Below are positions 48,421 through 59,200 of a DNA stretch of 64,000 nucleotides, in pieces (the stretch's first letter is position 1; every line of letters begins with the position of its first letter). Origin of the DNA: Gammaproteobacteria bacterium (lineage in GTDB: Bacteria > Pseudomonadota > Gammaproteobacteria > Pseudomonadales > Pseudohongiellaceae). The stretch is from assembly GCA_002706685.1 (NCBI GenBank), contig PALV01000002.1, positions 248,001-312,000 of the forward strand, written 5' to 3'. The notes beneath the pieces were generated by a model that did no database searches, was not told the DNA's origin, and worked only from the letters and a program-made list of their open reading frames with translations. The position numbers were made by a program, and so were the translations under genes.

Positions 48421-49926
48421 ATGGCAGCAGCAGACTTTGTTCAGGGGGCTCTGACGGGCTACCAATTCGTTGATGGTCAGATTCGCCAAAACGAGTACGA
48501 CAATCAGCGCAGAATGGCGATTCAGACGGAGGATCAGCGCTATCAGGAAGGAAAGGCGCGGCAGTCCCGCCTCGATGCCGAGAATGCGAACGATCGCGCC
48601 TTTACCCGGCAGCGGCTTGAAAGCATGGATGCAATTGCGGCAGAGGATCGGCAATTCAATCGCGATCGCTTGCGCAGCCAGGATGCCTTCGCAGCCCAGC
48701 AGCAGGCGCTGAACCTTCAGGACCGTGACCGGGCCGAGCGCGAGCGCTTCCGACAAGAGCTGAAGGAAGCTGCCATCTTCGAGGCGCAGCGAGCCATGGC
48801 GGGCGGCTCTCCGTTCTCCAAAGAGCGGCATGACCAGCTGGAGCAGGAGGGTATGGGCTGGCTGTCTTTCTACCATGCCGTTGAGCATCCAGAGACCCAC
48901 GACTCTGCACTCAGACTCCGGCCAATTCTGGAACAACTCGGATCTGGCGACACCAGCGTGGTCAATTCTGAGGAAGCGCTGCAGATCTTCAATGACATTT
49001 ATGGCGACGAGATCCAGCAGGGCATAGGCGAATTCAATTCAGCGCGGAATGCCCGTGTTGTTGAGAAGCGTATTGCCGGCTTTGAGCCTGGGCCCAATGG
49101 CCGCCTTGCTGCCATGATCGAAGTCACCCTGGACAATGGCGAAACCTACATTGCCCCGCGCACTCGAAACGGCAGCACGTCGCCTGATGACCCCGTTGTA
49201 CTGATCGACCCGGGAACCGCAATGGATGATCTGATGGGCCGGTATCGGCTGGCAGTTGAAGCAGAGGACCGGCGCGAGGACATCGAAAACCAGTACCGAG
49301 CAGTTTATGGAGCCCTACCGGGTGAGCAGCGCAAGGAACCCAAACTGGAGAAGGTCACCGACGCATTTGGCAATACATCATTCTTTACGTGGGACGGGGA
49401 AAACCTGCGCGCTATTCAGCCTGAAAATGCTGATTCTGGCTCCGCCATTCCTCGCGCAGCGGTTGATGACCTGTTGAGCGATCCATCCCCGGAAGCTGTA
49501 GCAGAATTCGATGAGGTCTTTGGCGAGGGATCTGCCCGTGCGTTCATTGATCGCAGCCGAACAGGCGAGCAGCGCTTCCAGTTTGATCGGTCAGGTCTTG
49601 ATCAGCCAGCACAGCAGCCCCCAGAGCAGCAACCATCCCCGGATCAGCAGGCACGCAGCGACATTCCCGCCGTCAATGCCGAATCCCTGACGCCAGAGCA
49701 GATCGACCAGCTGAGGCAGCGAGTTTCTGAGGTATCGGGTGCGCGGGCCGCTGGTCAACGCGTAGGCGAGGATATGCGCTTTGTCATCGATTCCCAGGGC
49801 AGGATCGTTAAGGCAACGGCCGAAATGCTCTCAGCCCCAACGCGATACGGTATCCGCCTGATTACTGGCGCAGTCAAAGGCGTTGGTAACTTCCTGTACG
49901 GGATCTACGAGGGCGATCAGCAGTAA
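48421..49926 (+). CDS. Internal virion protein candidate D (501 aa)
   Basis: A 501-residue protein with a long charged helix at the N-terminus (about residues 20-130, many Arg/Gln/Asp), a globular beta-containing middle (AAMIEVTLDNGETYIAPRT), a Gln/Pro linker and a hydrophobic C-terminus (YGIRLITGAVKGVGNFLYGI). Typical of T7 gp15-like ejection proteins in composition. Its end overlaps the opposite-strand lipoprotein gene by 10 bp. Confidence 0.65.
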   Translation: MAAADFVQGALTGYQFVDGQIRQNEYDNQRRMAIQTEDQRYQEGKARQSRLDAENANDRAFTRQRLESMDAIAAEDRQFNRDRLRSQDAFAAQQQALNLQDRDRAERERFRQELKEAAIFEAQRAMAGGSPFSKERHDQLEQEGMGWLSFYHAVEHPETHDSALRLRPILEQLGSGDTSVVNSEEALQIFNDIYGDEIQQGIGEFNSARNARVVEKRIAGFEPGPNGRLAAMIEVTLDNGETYIAPRTRNGSTSPDDPVVLIDPGTAMDDLMGRYRLAVEAEDRREDIENQYRAVYGALPGEQRKEPKLEKVTDAFGNTSFFTWDGENLRAIQPENADSGSAIPRAAVDDLLSDPSPEAVAEFDEVFGEGSARAFIDRSRTGEQRFQFDRSGLDQPAQQPPEQQPSPDQQARSDIPAVNAESLTPEQIDQLRQRVSEVSGARAAGQRVGEDMRFVIDSQGRIVKATAEMLSAPTRYGIRLITGAVKGVGNFLYGIYEGDQQ

Positions 49927-50189
49927 TTGAGGTATTTGGCGAAGCGATTGGTGGCCAGCTGTTCGAGCCGCTTTTCCTCGCTTACCGCGACGCAGGATTG
50001 CGACTGGGTATCAGACTCAGGGAATTGTGATCGACATGCCTGGTGAATCAGCTGGGCAGCAGTATCTGAATCTACTCCCCCAATGTTTTTAAGAATGCAC
50101 TCGTCATAGCTTGCTACGGCCTTTTCTGGGGCGCACCCAGTCGAGAGAGTCACGGCGCTTGCCAGCAAGACGATCACCAGAGTTTTCAT
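49917..50189 (-). CDS. Opposite-strand lipoprotein (moron candidate)
   Basis: A 90-residue lipoprotein: MKTLVIVLLASAVTLSTGCAP has a lipobox cysteine at position 19, followed by YDECILKNIGGVDSDTAAQ, a sequence type also seen in chromosomal small lipoproteins. It is the only - strand gene in the late region, squeezed between two virion genes, with AAAGG upstream of ATG 50189. Typical of a moron expressed in the lysogen; superinfection exclusion or surface change is possible, not shown. Confidence 0.75.
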   Translation of the reverse strand: MKTLVIVLLASAVTLSTGCAPEKAVASYDECILKNIGGVDSDTAAQLIHQACRSQFPESDTQSQSCVAVSEEKRLEQLATNRFAKYLNYC

Positions 50190-50214
50190 AACATAAACCT
50201 TTGCAGGTAAAAAA

Positions 50215-53200
50215 ATGGCCAATCGGTTTTCAAAGTACGTCGCGCCCACCGAAAACGAACCGCAGAGCAACAATAACAGATTCGCAAAATATCTGCCCCA
50301 ACAACAGCCTGTCCGCGAGGAATCGCAAGGCAGGGGTATCACGGGCGTTGCCAAGGATCTCGGTGTGTCAGCTGCAGGTGGTGCGGCCAACGTGGTTAAA
50401 GCGGCCGGCGATATCTATGGCGTTGTAACAGGCGACTACGATAACGCGGCTTCCCGCGCTGGGACGGCTGGCCGGGAATACTTCAACGAACGCAAATCGC
50501 CGGAACTGCAGGCGCTTGAGCAAGCCAGGCAGGAAAAAATCGAAGCGGCCGAAACCGAGCTTGGCAAAGCAGGTGTTGCCCTTTGGGAAACGATTAAATC
50601 ACCGTCATTGTGGTCATCATTTCTCGCAGAGCAGGCGCCAATGTTACTTCCCGTTGGTGCGGCCGGTCGCGTCACTGGCGCTGCAGCCGGTCGGGTGGCT
50701 GCCAATCAGATAGCTGGCCGCGCAGCCGCCCGAGGCATGAGCGAAGAGGCAACCGAAAGAGCAGTCAACCGTTTCGCCGGCCAGAGCGCGAGCAGAGCAG
50801 GTACAGCCGGTGCTGTGGGCACAGGCGCAGCAATGCACGGCTCAGAATCCGGGTCCTCGACATACGATGAGCTTCTGGATCTGCCTGATGAAATCTGGCA
50901 AGAAAACGATGATCTCCAGCGCCTGATGGCCGATGGGCTCCCGTTTGAAGATGCCAAAGTCGCGCTGGCTGAGCGCTATTCCCGACAAGCTGCCTTTGGT
51001 GCCGGCGCTGTTTCCGTCCTCACAAATATGCTGCCTGGTGCCAGAATTCTCGAAAGCCGACTGGCTGGCAATCGATTGACCGGATCAACTACCGGCAATG
51101 TCGTTCGCGGCTTTGTTGGTGAAACCGCTCAGGAAGGCCTGGAGGAAGGCACAGGCACAGTTTCCACGAACCTTGCTGTTGGTAACGTAGACCCTGATCG
51201 CGAATGGCAGGAAGGCGTTGGTGAAGCAGTAGGCATGGGCGCGGCCGCTGGTCCGTTTGGCGCTGTTGCAGGTGCTACCAACAGACAGCCGCAGCCCGCT
51301 CCCTCGGCTATTCGCGTCCAGAACGAGCCGGACCCAGAACCTTCAGAGGAAGTCGACCCGCAGCCTGACTCTACGAATCCGGACGGCAGCATCGATATGA
51401 TCACGCCGGCAGAATACGATCCAGCGCCTGACATGATCGAGCCCGCACCGTACCGGCCGCTCCGAGCGGTTATGAATCCGCAAGAGCAAGAGGCTTTCGA
51501 CCTGTTGGAGCGTGAGCGCCAGGAGCAGATGGAGCGTGATTACGAGGCGGCACTGCAGCAGCGATCAGAGCAAGAGATCACTCGCGCCAATGAGGAAACC
51601 GCGAAGCAGGAGATCATTCAGCGCTATACACGCGAGGCCGCACCAACGAATCCAGCTATGGCCAACGCACTGCTTGGCGCCTATATCCGCAACACACCTA
51701 CCGCGATCGATACCGGCGAGACCGAGATCGAGGCATCAAACAACGAATTCCAGCAGCGCTCGAATCAGGCTGCCGTTCGTCCCGCTCCAAGCACTCCGGA
51801 CCCGGCCGTCGACCGCACCCCTATGGACCCGCGAATTCAGCGCCTTCAGACAATCCGCAAGGAGTATGAATCAGCCTACGATCGTGGCTCGCTGAACGAG
51901 ACGCTGGCAGCCGTAGAGAGGGCAAACGCTGAGATCGATGCCTTTGCCAAAGAGTCTTTTGAGGCGGGTACGGCGCCATTCTATCGAAGCACTGCCGGTG
52001 ATATGTATTTCAGTGTAACGCCGTCAACCCGTCAACCAGGCAAATACCAGATCACCACGTTCAACAATACTGGCGCCCTGGGCGATACGGTCGTCGACTC
52101 GCTGGATGAGGTTCACAAGGAAATCAACGGCGCTCACGCTGACCCTGTTCCTGCAGCTGAAGCGGAGCAGATCATGGCGCGTCTGGCCAAAGCAGAGGCT
52201 GAGTATCAGCAGCGAAGAGCGGCATTTGAGCAATCACAGCAGGCACCTGCAGCTGAAGCCGCCCCGCAGCCTGCGCGCGCATTAAGCGCCGCTGATCAGG
52301 CCGACATTGAACGCAGAGCGGTCGAGGCAGAACGCCAGGCCAAACTCGCAAAACGACGCCGCGTGGATACCGAAAACGACACAATCGTGCGCGCTGCCAT
52401 TAAACTCGGAGGCATTAAGCCCCAGTGGAAAGAGGATATTACCGGCGACACCAAAGGCAACACGAATGTGCCTGGCGTTGGCTTCCTGTTTACCGATCGC
52501 GGCACCAGCATCGATGACATGGCCACCAAACTGCACGAGGCCGGGTATATCCCTGACTCGGAAATGCAGAATCTCGGTGGCGTGCCCTGGCTGAACGAGC
52601 GCCTTGGCGATGAACTGGCCGGTCGCGGCAAAACATACTCGCTTTCATCCAGCAAAGCCGTCGACGAGATTCTGGCTGCGCGTGATGAGCAGATGGAAAT
52701 CGAGCGCGAAATGCTGGCCAGCCAGCGCGAGGCGGAGTATGCTGCAATCGAGGCTGAATACGGTCCAGAAGCAGCTGAACTGGCTCGTCAATATGACGAG
52801 GACATGGACAATATCAATGAGGATCTGTCCTCAGAGGCCGATTACTATGAGCAACAACTCCAGCAGCGGGAAGAAACCGCACAAGCCCGGCTCGATGAAT
52901 CACTCACAGATGCCGAAGCAGCCGCCCGTGATGAGCAGCTACGGCAAGCTGATGACCAAGAAAGTCGACAACCTGCAGAAGCTGGTCGACGTGCGCAAGC
53001 AGCGCCTGAACCAGACCAGCTAAACCTCGCTCAGCAAACCGAGTCTGAGCGCGCTCAGGCAGAATCCCAGACAAAAGCCCGCCAACAGGCAGAAGATCAG
53101 AAACGCGCTCAGGATCGCGCCAAAGCGGACGCAGACGCCGAGCGCGATGACTTCAGGCTGTCCGGCTCAAGCGCCCCTTCCGATAAAGCAGCGTCCTATG

Positions 53201-56200
53201 GCCAGAACGATATGTTTACGGCTACGCGGGGCAGTGGAAAACCAGCACCGAAGGCAGGCACAGCCCCGGAGCATTCCGCCAACGATGATTACTTGGCCGG
53301 ACTGTCACCAGCCGAAATGCGAGAAATGGTCGAGGCATTTGCAGAAGCCGACCCGGTAAACGCTGACCCCGATGTCACCAACGTATTCGCCCACCCGAAA
53401 AAAGATGAGATCGTTCGGCTCGCCAACAAAGTTAAGGTCTATAACGAGAAGCATGGCTGGATGACGCTTGAAGAGGCCAAAGAGCGTATCGCGGAATGGA
53501 AGGATAATGCGCAGCAGCAAGGCGAGGACAGACTCAATTACGACAAAGTGGTCCTGTCATTCTTTGACCTGACCGGCTCGTGGTCAAAGCCTTGGGAAGA
53601 GGCCGGGTATCAGGTTTGGCGCTTCGATATTCAGAACGACCCAGAAATGGGTGATGTAAATAACTTCAGTTCTGAATTTTTTGGTGACTGGTTCGGCGAC
53701 TTCGATGGCAATGATGTTTACGCAATTCTTGCCGCCTGCCCATGCACTGACTTCGCCGTTTCTGGCGCCAGGCATTTTGCGGCAAAAGACGCGGACGGCC
53801 GCACAATCAAGTCCGTCCGCCTGGTGAAACAAACATTGGCTGCGATTGAATACTTCAAGCCAGCTGTCTGGGCGCTTGAGAATCCGGTCGGGCGTATCGA
53901 AAAGCTGGGCGGTCTCCCGCCATGGCGCCTGTCATTCGACCCTAACCATCTTGGTCACCCCTATACGAAGAAAACACTACTCTGGGGCCGGTTTAATGGC
54001 GACCTGCCGATTGCTCCCGTTGAGCCGACTGAAGGCTCGAAAATGCACCAGAAGTACGGCGGCAGCTCAATGCGGACCAAGAACGCCAGAAGCGAGACTC
54101 CAGAAGGTTTCGCGTATGCGTTTTTCCAAGCAAATAATGCCGTAGATAACCCGGTGCTGGCCGTTCACGGGAAGTACGATCGACTCGATAAATCAGCCAT
54201 CGAAGGGGCTTTGAATGCAGGCCTGACACCAAAACAGATCGATGAGCTGGTTGAAGATTACTACTACATGGATCTCGATGATGACGCCGCGAATCAGGCG
54301 TTGCGTGATGCGGCAAAAGATCCAGTCTCTAAGGCCGCAGCAGAAGTCGATACCGATCCGACTGAGGCTCAGAAAGAAGCTGGCAACTATCGTAAAGGGC
54401 ACGTCAGCATCCAGGGGCTCAATATCAGCATCGAGAATCCACGAGGCTCTACCCGATCGGGCACCGATGCCAACGGCAAACGCTGGGAAAATACCATGGC
54501 TCACCATTATGGTTACCTGAAGCGCACCGAAGGCGCCGATGGTGAGCAGGTGGACGTGTTCATCGGCGAAACCCCAGATAGCGACAAGGTATTCATCATC
54601 GACCAGATCAATCCTGACAACACGTTCGATGAACACAAGGTCATGATTGGTTTTGAGTCGCAGGCGGATGCTGTTGCCGGGTACAAGTCCAACTACGGCC
54701 GAGGCTGGAAGGTGGGCCCAGTGTCCGCAATCACCATGGCTGAATTCAAAGCCTGGCTCGCAGATGGTAACAACGCGAAGCCATTCAGCAACAAGGTGAT
54801 CGCTAAGAATAAGCGGCCGGAAAAGCCGAAGAAAGCACCCCAGCCAGCGGCCTCACAAGAGGCCGTTTCTGTTTCTGGCCAGCAGAAAATTGAGGATCTT
54901 GGTGAAAAAATAGGTGGTGCCCGCAAAGACGTTTCTATCCCGAAAAAGCCAGGCCGCACCCAGAAATCAGCCAGCAAAGGCTGGAGAGGACGTTACCGTA
55001 TCAGCGAGATCGTCGCCGGCAACAATACTGGCAAGTTCGCCGTGTTCAAAAAAGCAGGCAAGGGCCCGAATCGTCCAGTGGGAGGCTGGAATACTGTTTT
55101 TGACACTCAGCAGGAAGCCGAGGATATGTTGCCGGTGCTGGTGGTTGGCGAAAAACACTGGGCAATGCCTGCCAGAGACAATGATGGAAATCAGGTGTAC
55201 GAAATCTGGCGTCGTATCGGCAACAACAAGCGTGTGAAGGTGGTTGATCAGCAATTCCCCGACCGTATGGCTGCTATGACCTATATGGCGGCCAATGCAG
55301 AGCAGATAATCGAAACCAATACCACATTTGGTGAAGCGGATTTGCCTAAGCCAGACAACCTTAAGCGTGTCGGTGCGCAGCGTCGGCAAGGCAATGTCGA
55401 CGGTCAAGACTTCATGGATACCTTTGGCCTGCGTGGAGTCGAGTTCGGAAACTGGAACAACCAGGATGAACGCCAGCTGGTTATGAATGAGGCCTATGAT
55501 GGACTTCTCGACCTTGCCGAAGTGCTTGGCGTTCCGGCAAAGGCAATCGGCCTGAATGGTGATCTTGCGCTGGCTTTCGGTGCGCGTGGACAAGGGCTCA
55601 GCAGCGCACGCGCCCACTACGAGCGTGACAAGGCGGTAATCAACCTGACAAAGATGCAGGGAGCTGGAGCGCTTGCTCACGAATGGTTCCATGGCCTTGA
55701 TCATTATTTTGCCCGACAGGATGGAAAAGCATCATCCGAATGGGCGATTGATAGTGATGGTACGAGAACACTTAACGCCAGACTAAAATCCGATGGCGAT
55801 TTTGTAAGTCATGGATTTAAGCGAAGCGGCTCAGGCGTCCGCCCGGAACTGCGTGAAGCCTATGAAAAATTGATCCGGACGATGTTCTCGAAGGCTGAAA
55901 ACTACGTCAAGGATACCCAGAGAGCTGACGATTTTGTCGCTCGCACCCGAGAGGATCTGGCCGAACAGCTCGACCGTCTGCGCGCCGATCTATCAGAGCA
56001 AAAGGATCCAAAATACTGGAAGCGCAAGAATAAGCCAGCCAGCGCGGAACAGCTCGCGGAATTCGACACGATCGCCAAGAAGTTCCTCGCCGGAGAAATG
56101 TTAGAGACCGAAACGAGGCAGAACACCAACAGCCGATCAAAGTGGTCTTTCCGATGGTCAAACGATGCGCTTGATAAGATCAGTGAAATCTACAAGGACG

Positions 56201-59200
56201 TGCGCGGCTCCACTGGATTCGACAAGACCAAGCAAAACGGTGTGCTGGATAGTCTGCGCCGATATATGGGCCGCTATTCAGAGAGACTGAGAATGCTGGC
56301 CGACGCGCAGAAAAATCCGGAAGGCGTGAAAAGCGTCCCTACTGACTTCGCCATGAGTGCCAGAGAGCTTGACCAGGGCAGGGGCGAGGACTACTGGACA
56401 ACGCCACACGAAATGGCTGCCAGAGCGTTTCAGGGTTATGTCGAGGACAAGATCGCTGAGCAGGGCGGACGCAGCCCGTTCCTCAACTATGCGCCGGAAA
56501 ACGCCGCGATCGAAACCCCGTGGGGCTGGAAACCACCATATCCACGCGGAGATGAGCGAAAGGCGATTAACAAGGAATTCGACAACTTTGTGAGTGAGCT
56601 TCGCACTCGCGAGACGGAATCTGGTATCGCGCTTTTTAGTCGGAACCCGGTTGGCGCCTCAATGTCAGCCGCTAATGCTAAATCTCTCGTGTCCGCCATT
56701 GCCAGCCGCTTCCAGAACGCCCCTGACGTGATTGTCGTCCAGTCCATAGATGATCAACGCATACCAGAAGCAGTACGCCTCGAAGATGCTAGGCAACGAT
56801 CCCGAGGCGCTGTAGGCAGTCCTGGTGGAGCTTACCACCAAGGGAAGGCTTACATCATCCTGGATGGTGTCTCGAAGCTCGATGGCGAGACGGATGCTCA
56901 GGCACTGTTTCGCGTGTTCGCTCATGAAGTTCTTGGGCATGCAGGGCTACGCGGCCTGTTCCAGGAGGATTTAAAAAAGGTTCTCAATCTGGTCGCTGTT
57001 AAGCGCAGCGATGATATGAAGCGAATATCTAAGCAGTATGGACTTGACCGGAAAAATCAGAAGGACAGGATGATCGCTGCTGAAGAGGTATTGGCTGAAA
57101 TAGCCCAAACCAATCCTACGAACGATCTGGTGACCCAGGCTATTGAAGCCATCCGCCAGGCGCTTCGCAAACTGTTTTCGTTGCTACCGCGCAGCGTTCA
57201 GGATTCTCTTGGTAACAATGCGTTTGCCGATTGGATCACCGGCATGAGTGATGCCGAGATTATCAATCGATTTATTGTCCCCGCGCGTGAGTATATCCGT
57301 GGTGGCCAGGCGGACCCGGCCGGCGACGCAGTCCCTGCATTCCAGCGCGCATACCATGGCACTCCGTATCGATTCGATCGATTCAGCATTGACGCCATTG
57401 GAACCGGAGAAGGGGCACAGGCCTACGGATGGGGGCTGTATTTTGCTGGTAAGCGCGAGGTAGCAGAGTATTACCGGGATATGGTTGTTGGCAACAACGA
57501 CGACCTTTTCGACAATTACGATCAGCTGCCGGCTGACGCAAGAGCGATCTATGACGAGTATTCGGAACGCCTGGAAGATGACCCGGACCTGGCCAACGAA
57601 TTCCGCGAAAAAATGGAGGAAGTCGGGTACACATTTGATACCGATATGTACGGCGATCCGGTCGGCCTGCGAAAAATAGGCGAGGGGAACATCTATGAGT
57701 CCAGCATCCCTGAAGATTCCGACTTATTGGACTGGGACTTGCCGCTTACAAAACAACCTGACAGCGTGAAGGGAAAGCTGCAAGGTGTTCCCGGCGTTTC
57801 AAGCACCGATACGGGGCGGGATATTTACGAGGCGATTCGAGCAGGGTACATGGGCATGCAGCACCGAGGTGAAAAGCAGGCCTCCATGTACCTCAACTCT
57901 TTAGGTATCCCGGGGCTGAGGTATTTGGACGGCAACAGTCGGTTTTCTGCCGGCGGCGAGATAATCGCCATTTGGCAGGGGGACCAGAAAAACATCGCGG
58001 ATAAACCAACAGGCAAATGGTTCGCAAGAGTTCGGCGCGATTCTGACGGATCCAAGACCAGTATGCCTCTCGCATCAAAAGCTGAGGCGCAGGCATGGGC
58101 CGATAATGAAATCAATGGTGGAAGCTATAACTACGTCATTTGGGACGAAAGCCGGGTAACAGTTGAAGCTGTGAACGATGAGCTTCTGCAGGCTGAGGCC
58201 GCCGCTTCTGATGACACTGCTGCCTTCAGTCGCGCCGCCACCATGGACCTGCCCAGGGCTGAGCGCCAGTCTGAGTGGGCCCAAGAGAATCGCCGGCTGC
58301 GCGAACAGGACACAGCGCTATGGCAGAAAGCCAAGACCCTGCTGCGCAAATACTTTGCCCCAGGCGGGCTGCTTCCTGAGTCAGTATTCAACGAGAAAAT
58401 CGCGCGGGACGGTAAGCTGGGTGTGGTCGAAATTACGGTTCAGGATCTGGTGCGTTCACTCGAAGATGCCATCCAGAAGGACTACGGGCTGAAGGCCAAC
58501 CGGATGACCGAAAACCAGATGCGCAAGATATCTGACGCGCTGGCCGGCAAGGTTACCGATCAGATCCGCGACAACACGCGTACAGCGATCGTTGCGATGC
58601 GTCAGTACATGGATCACTTGTCAGGCCAGTATGCTCAAATGCTCTGGCAGCAGGTTCAGGACATGCAGGCCCAAGGCGTGAACGATGACGTGTTGGCTGC
58701 CAAGGTGGACTTGTTGAATACGATCCTGACTAATCAGGGCGAGTATGTTCATCGTTCATATCAGGTATTTGACGACCCCGACTGGTACAAGAATGTCGAT
58801 GAATCAGTGGTCGACAATGCCCGCCAGTATCTGATTCGACGCTATCAGGAGGCCAACCCTGGCGCCCGGCGATCTGACGCTCAGGCGCGAGCTGAGGTTA
58901 TTCTCAGCGACATTCTGAAGAACGATACCGCGTATGACTCCATGGAGTCGTTCATCAAGGAATCGAAGCTGGGTGCCAAGGATCTGAGCATCCTCAAGCG
59001 ACGCAAGGATATAGCGCCTGAGATCCGGGCACTGATGGGCGAGTATATCGACCCGCGCATCAACTTCGCCAAGTCTGCTACGAAAATGGGCCGGCTGATC
59101 TTCAATCAGAAGTTTCTGGATAAGGTGCGCGAGCAGGGCATGGGTGTATTCCTGTTTGACGAGGCAACCCGGCCGCCAGGCACCGAGCAAATCGCTGCAG

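Noticed and set aside
49926..50310. Shared NRFAKYL motif in the reverse-strand lipoprotein and the giant protein N-terminus
   Set aside because: Seven residues only, at opposite ends of unrelated proteins and on opposite strands; underlying codons differ, so chance or convergence cannot be excluded and no link is claimed.
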